From positions 106,419 to 170,418 of the forward strand of contig RSEF01000027.1 in the NCBI GenBank assembly GCA_003993805.1: a DNA stretch of 64,000 nt. Direction: 5' to 3'. Of the stretch, positions 43,901 through 57,932 are shown in pieces. The DNA is from Himantopus leucocephalus (Eukaryota; Chordata; Aves; Charadriiformes; Recurvirostridae). Position numbers and translations under genes: made by a program. Every line of letters starts with the position of its first letter. Position 1 is the first letter of the stretch. Below the pieces are notes generated by a model. The model saw only the letters and a list, made by a program, of their open reading frames with translations. It made no database searches and was not told where the DNA came from.

Positions 43901-46900
43901 CTCCATGCTTGATTAACAAACACCCACAGCAGGGGCATTTCTGCTGCTAATTCACAGTGAGCTACTGGAAAGCACCAAGATAACTTGTGGTTTGACTCTT
44001 GGCTTTCAACCCCACTTCCTGATTCCTGTCCTGACTTGGCTCATTGCTTTAGTGCTGTCCCCATGGTCTGCCCATGACCCCCAGAGAGGCAGAATTAAGC
44101 CTCACTTCTTTGCTGTAGCATTGCCCGTTACCCCACGCTATCCTGCTTTGTAGGTCATCCACTCCTCACAAATGCTGTGTTCGGGGTTGTGCGTGACCAA
44201 ACACCTCGAATCGCTCATTGCAGTTTGGTCACCACTGCTTGAATCCCTCCCATGAGTCTTAGCAGAAGTTTACAAAAGGACCCAGCAGCAGATTTCCAGC
44301 ACAAGTCAGGACTGAGGAAACAAAGGCTACAACAGGAAACAAAAACCAAAATCTGACAAGTAAAAAGTGCTTAAAATTAAAATACAGTAAGAGATTATTT
44401 TCAAAGACAATTTAGGGAAAGTTCTTGTGAGGCCCCGTTTATTATCTTTTAATTTCATGATAGGCTTGTTAGTTGTTGCTCCAGGTTCTCCAAAATGTAA
44501 GGATGCTTGGAACACATTTTTTAAAAGAAAAGGAAACGCTCTATACTTCACGGTAAAATTGCAAAACCTCGTAAATATACTTTCAAGAATAGAAACAGCC
44601 TTGTTAAAAGAATGAACTGCCAGTGCAATGAAGGGTGAAATGCAATAGGAAACTGACTTGATAAAAGGATAATTCCAGTAAATGAATAACACTTCCCTTG
44701 TATCACACAAAATACATAATGCTCAGTTCATAAGAACAGCAGCTGCAGCCCTTGTTCTGAATTGCTCTTCTGGCAATGGCAGACCTGGGTGGAAGCTTGT
44801 TGAGCGGACGCTTTACAGTTGAGTCTAGCTGAAGATCATGAAGCTCCATGATCAAAAGCAATCCTAGATGACCAGCACAGCTAAAAATTGTTTCAAATAA
44901 AGTCATTAATGCCATTGAAAATGTTACACCCAGTCAGCAAGAGGAGCATACAGGTGAGTGTCCAGGGCCTGAGACCACACGGATGGGATTCATCTGCGTT
45001 CTGGAGATGGAAAGTGATATGTCAAGTGTGAGCCAGGCACCTTAGGTTCTGCTCATACTCAGTGATGACAAAAAGGCTCAGGACAATTCATTTGGCATTT
45101 CTTAGTGACCATTCATCCTTTGAGGGCCTGATTCTTCCACTGATCATAAAGGGAGCACAGAGTAACTAGCTCAGGTGGGGTCATTAAGTTATTAGTTGAG
45201 GAAGCTCTGTCAAAGAGCCCTCACTATGTCAGGACTCCTTAGGAAGGATCTTTGACTGGATGGCAAGCATTGAATCTGATTATACCCAAAGTGGACAGTT
45301 TTTAATGCTTGCCAGAAGGAATGGGGAATCCCGTGTTTTCCTCATGGCTATAGCTCTGCCACAGCCCATTACTCTGCATGTATCTCTTCCTCTGCTCTTC
45401 TTTTGATAATTACACAATGATGGCTGTAAATTTGAGGCTCAAAGAAAAGCTGTGGATCTGGGGAACCAAAGGGCAGGGTCTGCAGGATGGCAATCAGCCA
45501 TCATTGCTTCCCGAGCCCACACAGCTCCAGACAGCATTGCTGAGTGCCACCCACACCATCTTCCTACCTCCCTCAAGTCAGGTATTGCAGTCAGCCTCTA
45601 AAGGTACAGCTACCAGTGACGACTCGTGGATGCCCAAGGCAGATATGAATGCACTCCCATGACCACTGGAGTCAGAATAGTCATGTTAACACTAGACGCT
45701 AACACGCAACACACTGATTAGCCCTGCAAAGGAGGAAGGTGTGTGAACTGCCTGTCTAACCCATATCCAAGACTGACACCAATGTATTCAGAACCATGGG
45801 ATGAGCCCTTGTGCCACTAAGCACTCCAAACAGAAGGTTTTCTTAATCCCATAAAAAAGTTTTTATTTCAGTAGAGACAGGAGTTGCAATGTACTGATTT
45901 TAGAGGGTGGAGGCATTAGGAATGAGTATGTCAAGCAAGGTGATCATTTAGTCCTCCCACCTTAGAAGAGGTGTCAAGGTCCTGCAGTAAATCTACATGG
46001 CATGGTGCTGGCAAGTGACAGACGCTCATCTGAGAACAGCCGACACTCAGGCCTCACTGTGCTTACAGTTATGCTGAAAGCGGTGAGCGAGGAAGAGGAA
46101 GGCTCCATCCTGCCAGGCCCTCTGAAGAAGTGGGTTTCTCTTTCAGCATGGCCAACCTCTTTAAAACTCCTCTTCTTGCTGCTGTGTTGGTGGTAGAAAC
46201 AGCTGGAGCCCTTCTGAGGTCAGATAGTGGAATTTTAGCTAGAGGCACTTTTTGTCTCAACAGACATGCCGCCAGTTTGTTCGGCTGAAAGATCTAACGT
46301 AGGGGCCGCTGCAGCAGAAATCCACTTGCTTGGGCCAACCACTGCCCACCCACCCTGGAATTACTCCAACACACTCACTAGACCCCCCACCTCTTGTTTA
46401 ATCTTTAATGCACCTCCAATTGCCCTAGGCTGGACACCGCAGCAGGGCAGGCAAGATAGGAGTGATGATTAGCTCCCTGACCCTGCGTGCTATGCTGGGC
46501 ATTGGGAAATGTATGTCTAACGGCTGACCCTCCATCGATCCCGACTGTGTCCTCCGGGCAGAAGGAATCATTAGCAGCAGCTTACGATGGAGGGGCATGC
46601 AATACCTCTCATTCTGCTGGGTGCAGGCACATGAAAAAGCCACAGGCACAGCAGACCTGTCCTACCTGTTCTTGCTCCCCGGACTCTCAGTTTGGCTATT
46701 CTTAGGTATCTAGTGTAATAAGGAATGGGGGAGGGATGAACAAGGGTGCCCTGTACATAGCTCCTTCGGTGCTTGCCTAGATCCTTTTCTTCCTGTGATA
46801 CCCATCCTGTGCCATAGGGAAGCTCTTGCACTAATAGGACAATCATCCTATCTACAACCCCTAATGTCTGCCCAGACACTAACTCAAAACCCAGAAATTC

Positions 46901-49900
46901 CAGGTGCAAATCTGGAGACAACTGTGTTTCACTGCTCACCCAACCCCTAACATCTATGCTCAATTTTGATGAAAGACAGTGCTAGAATGGAAATGCACAC
47001 AGGGAGGGAAAGGATCAGGAGAGTCACTGGCACCCACCAAAGGGGAACTACTCCAAAGCTGGAGGAATCCAAGATCTAAGGTCAAGCATCCTCATATATG
47101 ATAAAAAGTGGGATTGCCAACAACAGTGAGGGAACTCAGACCAGAAAAGACAACAGAAAATAGCAAAAGAAATGGATTTTATGGCCAATGCATGAAATAA
47201 AGGAACTTCTCTCTGACCAATGAATACAAGGAGCATTTGGGAACGACAAAAGAAGGTGTTGATAACCTAACTGTGGAAGAAGAAAGCAGAAAGAATATCA
47301 AGAGAAGAGGGAGCTTAAAATACAGCTGAATAGCTCCATTGCTATCATGTCCCATGGGCTAGGCACCAACGCTGCAAAGGCCTCCTACAGACTAGAATAA
47401 AGATAAATTCCCCTAAGGGAAATAATTTCTATAAGAGAAAATGACTGGATAAGCAGTACTGAAAATGCGTTTTGTCCAGGTTTTATCCAGGGTCCATCTG
47501 GTGGGCACTGCTCTGTGTATGAATGAAGCCTCAGTGGTGATATGAGAACAGACTTAGATGGCAGGAAGACATTACTCAACTGAAAATATCATTCAAGATA
47601 CCAGCGCAGGAGCCTGGCGTAACAAGAATGTTGTTGAGAGAGACTTAATGAAGTCATGTGTGGTAGTACCAAGATCAAGTACACTTGAATCAATGAGTTG
47701 GCTGCTGAAACAGAAATGAATACATGAAAATCATCACAGCAGAAGGTGCTGTTAGGAGCTTGTAAATGTACATCTTTCTGTTCTCTACTCATGAATTACG
47801 TCTCTTTTCTATTACACATTGTCAGGGACATAGAGACATACCCAAGGATATCACTATTACCTCTGTCTTGGCATTGCCTCCTAACACATTAAATTAAGAC
47901 ACTGCTGACATGGACTTTTCAAGACGAGATCACACCAAAAACAGCCCAGCTCCATTGTGAGGGTAACAAGCCTGGTGGCTGAGAGAGAAGCAAGTGGATT
48001 CATATGTCTTGTTTTCACTGGAGTCAGTGAAGTAGGTTAGAAAAACACAGGTTACCTCCAATGACTATAAGGTGTCTCCAGGGAGTGATTATGAAGTTTC
48101 ATTATGAAACTTCATGCCGTGCCCCTGGTTCAGTCCTGGTTCTGGTATTATGAGAATGTGCATTAGTTAATGGTTAGGTTACTGGAATAAAGAATACCTT
48201 TTCTGAACCTATAGGTGACGGCAACAAAGCAAGCTCTTCCTCCATGTCAAAAGACAAGATAAGAACTCATTTCAAATTAGTTCAGATTTCAGGTTTTTTT
48301 AGGAAAGCAGTTGCTTTATCAAACTATTTGACTGGTCTATCACAAATGTCCTCTGATAAACCAGTGTTTTAGCCAAATCCCACTTCTTCAATTACATGTT
48401 CCATCAAAATCCTTTGCTTAGTACTGAGATCAAATATACAAACCTACAGCCACTCACATCACTTTTTTTCTCTCCCCTTTTGTTCCAAGGCACTGATCTT
48501 TTCGAGGCACACAGAGCGGTTTGATAAGAACTGAATGCTGGTGTGATACAACCACCCAGATTTATCATGATTTAGGATGACCAGCACAGCTCCATAAGTG
48601 TCTTCGTGGATGTGGATAATGAAGATAAGGGAGTGAGGAGTAGCAAGTAGGGTAAGGGTTCAGCCAGGTCTGAAAAAAGGTAAAGGGAATGCTACTTCAT
48701 TGTCTATATTGCTCACGGCACCGTGCTGTCCACCAACATAGGAATTTTCTTAGTTTTGCTCTCCACCTGCTTGCCCAGGTGATGTAACTTGTCCATTACT
48801 TTATCCTCCTTCATCTGACCATCTCTTCCATCTGTGGAGTTCACACACAAATCTCCCAACATTCTCTTCCATTTCTCAGCTTGACATTTGTCTAAGTCAT
48901 GCTAGCCTTTAGCTCAGAAGGATTCCCTGCAGTTAGATTTATCTGCTACGAAGAAATTGTTTTTAATAAATGCACCCTGAGGGTGGAACGTCAAAAACCA
49001 TTCTCATATCATCAACTCTGAAATTAGCTGTTGATCTTGATTTTATTGTCATGATTTACCCTTCTGCCCAGAACTGGGAAGAATTTTGTTTATGGCCACC
49101 TTCATTTCTGTTTGGGTATGCCCTACTTTGGTAGGAGCATCTTCAATCCATCCCAGCATTGCAAAGGACAGTGGTGGATACTTCTATTCCCCACCACAGT
49201 TTTTGTCAGCCTCAAATCCATATTTTGTATTTTATTCCTAGAAGATGTAACACTTTTCTATTTTTTGGATCTTCTTTGAAGATTACCAATTCATCAAATA
49301 TTTACCAGTTAGAAATTAATCTCCACTGTATAGATAATGCAATAGAACGAATACAGATATATCACCTTAAATCATGGGTAGCTTTGCTATGTGAGACATG
49401 TGTGTCCAGTCTAAGCCGATATCAAAATCTTAGACAGATAAGTGGAACAACTGTTGTTTCAGTTAGCAAGGCGCGCTGAAATGGAGTTAAGACCAACATC
49501 CCTCATTTACAGGGAACGGAGACCTAGAAGGGTAGCAGACAGAGTGAAAGACAGCACTTCGTATGAAACTATATTTGTAAAACTGAGAAATAATCTAAAA
49601 ACATAAGGAGAGGGGAAAAGATGTTTTAAAAAAGTAAATGTCACATCCACGTTGCCTCCTTCAAGAAAGCTAGAATATGTAAATCCCATGAGATATGTGG
49701 CATGGGTGCTTCTTAAGATGTATGATTTATAAAGGACTGGTTCTGCCTCCAAGTTAAGACAACTTTGGGGTCTTCAGGTTTTTTAGAAATGAATTTGCTG
49801 AGCTGCAGGAGTTGCAGTGGCAGCTGATATTGTGAAGTCAGGGCAGAAGAAAAAGCGTTTCTCCAGTAGAAGTTAATCAGGATCTCGGTGACATGGGAAG

Positions 49901-52900
49901 AACCATGTCTAGTCAACCAGTCACAGGAAAATTCTTCTTGTCATAAATGCAGTAAGAAGCAAGAGACTTAAATTTCCATAAAAGCAACTTCAGTGGGGCA
50001 TTCGGTTTTGTTTTGGGTGTTGGGGGGTTGGTTTTTTTTCCCCTAACAGGACAAATAGTGAAGCAATGAAAGAAATTGCCTAGATAACTGTAGAAACTCT
50101 TTCACTGTTATCTGTGTTCAAGCCACAGGCTGGTCTTATCTTTCCCACAATGCCACAATGTGCAGCTCCTATGAGCTCTCCATTCCCCCCATCCTGTTCA
50201 CTCCCTCCCTATATTTTTGCATTTCTATAAGTAACAAGGAATCCAATAAAGACCTCTGCAGGAATTTGTAGCAACACATTCCTTTTCCATCATCATCTGC
50301 ACTTTGAGCAAAGCTCTTCTCTTATATATCTCTTCTGACAGAATATGAAACCACAAGTATTTTAAGCTGAGACAGGGAAAGTAGAGGGCTGTAATCCAAA
50401 CTGACAGCAACGTTATTAATCAGGGAAGAAGAGGCTGAGCAGAGCAGATTGCTCAGAGATCTAAGAAATGGCATCTTGTTGGGAGGGGGCTCCCAGGTAG
50501 CTCTGGGCACTGTGGATGGGCTGCAGAGCCTCTCGCCTGGAGGACACCACATCACTCCCCACAGGCAATGGTACGAACAGAGATATAAGACCACCCGGTG
50601 TTGAAGCACACCCATTCCCAGCATCTGCTTTTCTTCAGAGACTAATCTGAATGCTATTGCTTTGATCAGATCACCGATGCAGGGGAAAAAGTGGGGCAGG
50701 CACTTTTTTGAAAATGTCTTCATAAGATTTTTACCAGTACAGGGCCCTGTTCCTAACAGTGCTCTCCTGGATGTAGTTTTAGGATCCATGTTTGCCGGTT
50801 TCAGTAGCAGGTTGTGCCATCACTGTATCAAGCAGGTTCTAATTCAGCTGGAAGGGGAGCTGAGATATGCCGAGCAAGATACCGGCATGGTGCACTCCAC
50901 AGTTAGGAAGGGAATAAACATTGCAATGCTGCAGCTGGAGATGGACTCCCCCCACACACTCTACACACCTGTGCACTTTGATAAAACCCGCTCCCAAATA
51001 CTTCTTACAGTTGATGAAGAAATAAGGGAGTTGAGTTCAAGAAGTGCCTGCCTCTCTGCTGGGGACATAGTCAGGAAGCTCATATTCAAGGGTCTTCACA
51101 GTGGTTGCATGAAGTGGATGGGTCCCAACTGTGCAATTTAAATAAGCTTGGTTACAGTGTAATCCAGAGGATTCTTTAAACCCAGTTTCTGCTTTTAATT
51201 ACACATTTAGGTCTTCTGCAACTTCTACTGATAATAATTTACACTAGTCCAATCACCAGCACGTTTGGTCCTATGCCAGCAGCAAACCCCTCTCTGAACA
51301 TCCCTATTAGAGAATAATTCCCTTGATATTGCTTTATCAATCTCGTTTATATTGATTCAGAATGGGCAGTGATTATTTTGGATTTTTAAAACTGAACATA
51401 TACTGTCACTACCTAAAATGAATGACTCTAGATACAGAAAGTATCCTTTATACCTAGAAAAGAGAAGCATATTGTACTTAATTTATCAAAGAGGGAGATA
51501 AACAGCAGACATCGAAGGAAGAGAATTCCAAGAACAGATATCTGTTTATTCTAATAGGTAATGGGCAATGTGAGTTAGCAGTTTGCTGCTGAAGCTAGAC
51601 AGACTTATGTCAGCTTTTCCATCATTTTCTGGGCATCAATGAAATCAGTCCACAATTCAACAGGATCTTTTCCCCTCCTCCCCATAGCTTCTCCAGTAAC
51701 CCAAGATTTGTTAAACATCATTGCTAATGACTCCAAGCTTCCTAGACAAATCCTTTTAACTTCACAGCTGCAATTTATTTGACCCAGTCACTACAAAAAG
51801 ATGTAACATCTTGCGTACAAACCAAAGGGATGGGAAGAAGCCAGTTGTTGTGGTTGAACATAACTGCATCATCACATCACTAGTCTGCAACTCTGGCCTC
51901 TAAGAGGGCTGTAGAATTGCTGTTGTTTCCATTTATTAGTAGAGAATTATTTCAGTCTAAGAGAAGTGAGTCAATATGCATTTACTTCTCTCCATATCAA
52001 CGAAGCAGAAACTGAAGTACAGGAGCATTAAGGAATAGTCTCCAGTCACTACAAGTCTCTTTGGTCTCATGCTTTAGAATCTGTATCTTTCTTTTATTAC
52101 ATTTGTTTGCTTTTTAAATAACCAAATTCATCTCTTGGGATTAGCAATGCAGCCAGAGTAGTAAGCTGACCAGCCCCAAGTTTGTAAGCGACTGTGTAAT
52201 AGGCTTTATCTTCTCAGGAATTGCCTTGCAAGATCATGAGCAGATGACATGGTGGACCCTGCAGCCAACCCAGACCAGCCAGAGTTAAACTTTCAAGGGA
52301 GACGAGGTTGGAAAATTGCACCTCATTCACACTCTGGGGAGTTGGCTCACACCAAAGCGATGGGTGATGCTCTGAAGGTGGTCTTCTTTCCCAATCAAAA
52401 CCTTTTCAGTCACTCTGGAAGCTGATCTTTTTGGAGCTTTACATGAATTCTTATTGAAATGATGGAAAAAACTCAATGGCGATGGAAGATAGCCCAGGAA
52501 CAAATGCTCCTATACAGTTCATTACTCTTCCCAAGCCGCAGGATGCTCTTAGGTCAGACTGAATTCTACCTCCACACAGAGGTAGACTGGGACAACATCG
52601 CTCCTTCATCTGGAATCCAGACTCATACACCAAAACTTCTCCAGGCGTGTGCATGTCCTCACTTATGTTAACATCTGGAAGCCTAGTATCAGCCTGGGCA
52701 TCTTTGTACTGTGCTGCCCAAAACTTCATAGCTGAGGACATGGGGAAGCTGCCCACAGACACATCAACAACAGAGCTAGGAAAGCGATGTCAGAGTCATG
52801 CATCAGAGGAAAGGATGGCCATGCTGCTCTGTCCCCCCAAAAACCTTTGCTTGGATGCTGGGAGCTGAGGGTTGGCGAGGGCATTGGGTTATCGCTGTAA

Positions 52901-55254
52901 AAACAACCTAATACGACATGCCGCTGTCTGTCTTGCAGAAATCTCATTTGACCTTGGGCTATGAGCCACAGACTAAACCTCCTGTTCAAACCTGACCCAG
53001 CTCTTTCCACAGCCCGAGCGGGAGGAAACGTGAGACGTAGTGCTGGCAGCTCTGGTTCCTGACGTGTGTCACCCTCCCCCTTCAGCAATTCCCCCATCCT
53101 TTCCGGAGCCAGGGTGGGAGAAGAGCTCTCCGTCCTCCACAACACCTGCGCGGGCTGTGGCTCTCAGAGCCCCTGGGCACGTGGGGCGATCTGCAGAGCA
53201 GCTCAGCACAGAGGAGGGGAAAACATGTTTCAGGAGATTTTTTTTTTTTTTTTTTAATAAAAGTGTGCTGGTTTCAGGTGACCTCAGGGTGTTTTTGGAT
53301 AGCAGGGAGGGGATCATTCTCCCCCTCTCCCAAGTCAGTAACATGACAGTCACAACCTGGATCAGTGCAAGCTGATGATCTTTATTTCTCCGTCTCCCAT
53401 GTTGCTGGGCTTGTCCAGGCAAACAGGCCAGTGTCTGCTGGCAAATGCAGTTGGGAAAGGGTTTCCCACCTCATCTGCACTTGTCTCCTGGCTTCTGCTG
53501 TCCCTGTGGGTCACTTGTGCCCACAGCTGGGTGACGCTACAGTTTCTTATTCATGCTCTCACTGCTCTTTTTCATCTTCTCCCTTTCTTTCTCTCCATCA
53601 CTCGACTTGCTGAGTTCAGGATTAAACACTGGGGTAACTTGCCCCAAAATTGAAAGAGGGAGAGGAAAATCAAAACAAGCCCTGATTTTGGACTGTAACT
53701 GAGATACATGAAAGGGGACAAGTACCTTTTTACATGTCGCAGCTCTGAGACCAGGCGACTTTCTGATGGGAATCAGGGTGACCGTATGAGTACTCCAACT
53801 CACACCCTGCTGACAGCTCTTCTCAGGACAAGAACAAGTCCCAAAAGCTGGAGAGAAGTGCCCTGCAGAGGAGCACAAACCATAGCTGTAGCCTTACAGG
53901 CAGCTGGGAGACCAACCACCATTCTCCCTTTCCACATGTAGTACATTTTTACCTGCATGGCTGAGCAGCGTGCTTGCAAGGTTTGGCTGGATTTGGCCCT
54001 GCTTACCCTGCTAACCCCAGCCATGCCCCCATGCTCCCGAGGTATTTTTGCACTGGGGCTTGCCTGGGGCAGTGCAATGCCGTGAATAGCTTTCCTACTA
54101 AAAGCAAGAGGGGATGGAGAAATGGAAGAGGCGGATGGGTTTTGGCAAGAGCGGCGCGGAGGGAAGGTTAAAGAATCTGGATTGAATCAGGGGTGGGGGG
54201 AGGGAGCAGAAACTGAATAAAACGCAAAGTGAGGTACAGGGCATTGGAGGAAAGCCAGCAAATCGGGTCAGGCAGCAGTCAAGAAGAAGGTGGTATTGAG
54301 GCAAGCACAGGGCATGGATTTGTGTCTCTACAACAGGATCAGGCAAGCTTAGACTGACAGCAGAGCCCTTCCAAGGGCCAAGAGGTGACTCAGAAGAATA
54401 ACTGATTGAATAGGTAAGAGCTGAACACAAGAAGACCTTCTTCTGGGGACGTTTCAGCAGCACCTAGTGTCGTCTGCCTTGGTCAGATTCTTCATCCCAT
54501 CTATACATAGCGTGGAGTCACCAGACCCATCAGGGTCAGACAGGAGACCTGAAAAACTCCCAAGAACACGCACCTGGAGCAGTGTGTGTAGCTGGGGACC
54601 TGTGGAGGTGACTTGGCGTGGGGGGCAGGGGGAAATGCAAGAAAGCTGTTAAGCAGAGTTTTGCACAGACATCTAAAATTTCTCTACATAAGGGGACTGT
54701 CGAGGTGCAAAGCAGCTGAAACGTGAGCACACACATGCCTCTAGAAATGATACTGCACTTGGCACTAAAGCAAATGTCTTACAGCTCAACACATGCTGGG
54801 CCCAGGATCTAACGTTGAATATCAATTCCCAGCTGCCCGTAGTGATATAGGAAAGCAGTTGGCAGCATATAGAGCAAAGGTGACAAAATCTAAGTGCCCT
54901 GTTGTACACTTAGTTAAAAGCGTCCCTGTAGGTAGTACATCTTGGTTCTGCAAGGTCTTTAAAACAGGGCTAGCAACTGAGCGGTTTTAACATACCAGTT
55001 GGAAGGGACCTTTCCCATCTCATCTTGGGACTTATTTCTGCATCCAAAATGTTTCACCAACAGATATTGACAATATCATCAATATCTGGTAGATCCTAGG
55101 CATCAACATTTGCAGACCTAATATTCTACTAACTGAGACAAAAAGGAGAAGAATCTTCAAAATACTCTGGAAAATATTTGTGACACCAGGTTAAAAGCAG
55201 CAGAGAAATGTAAGTTCAGGAGGAAAATATGCACCTTGATAGGAAATGAGAAGT
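40953..55254. other. Long intergenic stretch, no gene recognised
   Basis: About 14 kb without a recognisable exon, tRNA or other RNA gene. The longest open frame with a start is 50662-51141 plus (159 codons), with no known domain. A 25-bp palindrome lies at 48091-48115, a T-run at 53239-53255, and a possible CR1 tail remnant near 55000-55030. Confidence 0.55.
48091..48115. repeat. 25-bp palindrome
   Basis: ATGAAGTTTCAT, one T, then the exact reverse complement ATGAAACTTCAT. The 12-base arms are perfect. Confidence 0.85.
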
Positions 55255-55587
55255 GTCAGGTGGGGGGTTGGTCTCTTCTCCCAAGTAACACGCGATAGGA
55301 CAAGAGGAAACGGCCTCAAGTTGCACCAAGGGAGGTTTAGGATGGATATTAGGAAAAATTTCTTGACCAAAAGGGTTATCAAACATTGGCAGAGGCTGCC
55401 CAGGGCAGTGGTGGAGTTGCCATCCCTGGAGGTATTTCACAGACAGGCAGATGTGGTGCTGAGGGACGTGGTTTAGCGGTGGTTTGGGCAGTGTTGGTGT
55501 CCTGGTTTGAGGACAGTTGGGTTGATGGGTGGACTTGGTGATCTTAAAGGTCCCTTCCAACCTAGATGATTCTATGATTCTGTGATC
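55255..55587 (+). mobile_element. CR1 LINE 3' fragment (second subtype)
   Basis: It runs from gtgtcaggtggggggttggtctc through the caagaggaaacggcctcaagttgcacc region to the terminal gattctatgattctgtgatc. Confidence 0.95.
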
Positions 55588-57623
55588 AGTAAGTATGGAA
55601 AACTAGAGACATGCCTCTCTCCACAGATAAAAGGGATACAAAGCTTTCAGAAATTGATATTTTGGTGGGTAGTTTCTATCTGGTATGGCTGCCAAAATGT
55701 CTTATCTATAGGCATGAATATTTAAAATGTGCTGTATAGTGTGGGATGCTAATAGAAATGGGTAGTTGGGCTAGGAGCTGACAGAGACGATACCATCCAA
55801 CACTGTCAACACAGGTTTCTAATCAAAGCCTTGGGACAATGTGGGTGCTGGGAGTAAGACAGTCATTCTAGGTCTAGAAAAGCCTGCAGAAGGTATCATG
55901 CCTTCTATATTTTGAAAATGAGTCCTGGCAGAAACTTTTCACAAAGCCTTTCAGACAATTGCAGAAGAAAGGCATTAGCAAAGGCATCACAGGTTGCAGA
56001 GGCGATTGTCCCAGGCACAGTTATGGGATTTAAACCTACCATCAGCTGGGAAAAATCTAGCAGAGTTCATTTGCCCTAATTTTTTAATATAGATACCCTG
56101 CTGTGGGAGGTGCCTGTTTCTTTCCCTTGACTGACTCATATTTGCAGCTTAAGTTTTCATACATCTCAGGTTAGTTTGGAAACCCCTAAACCATTCAGTT
56201 TTAGAAAACTAGAATCAGAAGCACATACAAACATATGCCCAAGAAGAAGCCTTGAGTCCTGGCTTTGCCATTCCAGAAACGAGAGCACACAGAGGTTTTG
56301 CAGAAGTATACAGGTCAGCAAAGTTCTCCAGGCGGGTGTAGACAGGCTGATTTCCAGCCACGGAGTTGCTCCCGTTACCCCTACATGTTAGAGCCAATGC
56401 TGGCACTGAAGAAGCTAGAGCATTGGGTGGTATTTCAGCGTCCAGGCTGATAATGTGAACAGTGGCAAAGCCATGCTAAGGACACACAGCTCACACTTTG
56501 CAGGTGTCACTGTAGAGGATGTTTGATTTGCACAACAATTTAGATGAAATTGCGGATGAGAGGGGAAAATTGCTTGGTTGGGAATTGCCAGAGCTACCCC
56601 CTGCTGGTAATACCCACGACATGAAATAGGAATCTGATTTGTGCCATTTATTAATTGCTTGCATTGAGCTGCTCCCCCAAAGCAGTGGGACACTGACCAT
56701 CCATGATGCTACTCAGAGAAGCAATCTGGCCTAGAGGACACTAATGTGTCAAGAAAAGGTATTTTCACCATTTCCTATATCTAAGATGTGACTTGCAAAC
56801 TACCCTTTGGGTTTTGTGTCTGGGGCTCCTGCTGCTCTCTTGCCTAGTGAGAGCTGTGACTTCAAAGACCTTGCTGGAGGTCTCCGCTGCCTGGGAGAGT
56901 GATGGCAGGGCTGGCTGGGAGCCACCACAGCTTGTCTGCCCCAAACCCAGGACATGTCCACAGAAAACCAGGAGGCCTGCCCAATCCCGATGGTCCAGCT
57001 TTTCTCCATCCGGCAAGGCAGGGGATTTTCAGCATGGCCGCACAAATGAGCAGGCATCCTACTTGCCTCATTTGCCAGAAGCTCTTTCCCATGACATTTT
57101 AATCCCACTGCGACAGGAGCAAGCAGCACGAGGAGGTTTCATTGCACCCACCCAGTGCAGGCACAACCTCTCCACTCTGTGTACTCTCAGTGGGACAGAG
57201 AAAATAAATACCTCAAATCATGGTTAGCCCAGGAACAGATGACCTCAGGAAAACCACCTGCCTGCTAACGACTTGGGCAACTCCTTGTGTGCCCAGGCTC
57301 TGTACTGCCTGACGCTGCCGAGGGAGGATGCCACATCTCACCATGTTCTGCCACTCAGTTCTCCACCAATGCTCCTTTTCTTCTAGGACCATTTCCTCTC
57401 ACAGCAAGATTTGAGGTTTCCATTTAGTCCCCGGCCCTGGACTTAAGAGCCCTGCTGCCTTTTGTTGCCATGAAACAGCTGACAGGCAGAAGTGGCCTGT
57501 TAGGACATGCCTAAGGTGACATACTGGGACAGATTCAGCCTGCAAATGACTTGAAACAGCACGCAGGCAAAGCCTGCCTCTCCTCAGCATCTCTTCCTGA
57601 CCTGTCTGAGGACTGATTACAGG
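55588..57623. other. Intergenic, no gene recognised
   Basis: About 2 kb between two CR1 copies. The open frame 56793-57227 plus overlaps others on the opposite strand and has no recognisable domain. Confidence 0.55.
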
Positions 57624-57932
57624 AGACCTTATAGCCCCTTCCAGTATCTAAAGGGGGCCTACAAGAACGCTGGTGAGAGACTGGGCATGTAGTGATAGGA
57701 TGAGGGGGAATGGCTTCAAACTAGAAGAGGGTAGATTTAGATTAGATATCAGGAGGAAAATTTTCACTATGAGAGAAGCTGTGGCTGCCCCATCCCTGGA
57801 GGTGTTCAAGGCCAGGTTGGATGGGGCTTGGAGCAACCTGGTCTGGTGGGAGGTGTCCCTGCCCAGGGCAGGGGGGTAGAACTAGATGATCCTTAAGGTC
57901 CCTTCCAACCCAAACCATTCGAAGATTCTATA
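57624..57932 (+). mobile_element. CR1 LINE 3' fragment
   Basis: The same subtype as 31048-31392, with the matching head (agccccttccagtatctaaaggg) and tail (ccttccaacccaaaccattcgaagattctat). Roughly 50 bases between the attttcact segment and gagaagctgtggctgcc, present in the other copy, are deleted here. Confidence 0.95.

Noticed and set aside
55216..55560. 114-codon minus-strand frame
   Set aside because: Antisense translation of a CR1 3' fragment, matching the frame in the 32.9-kb copy.
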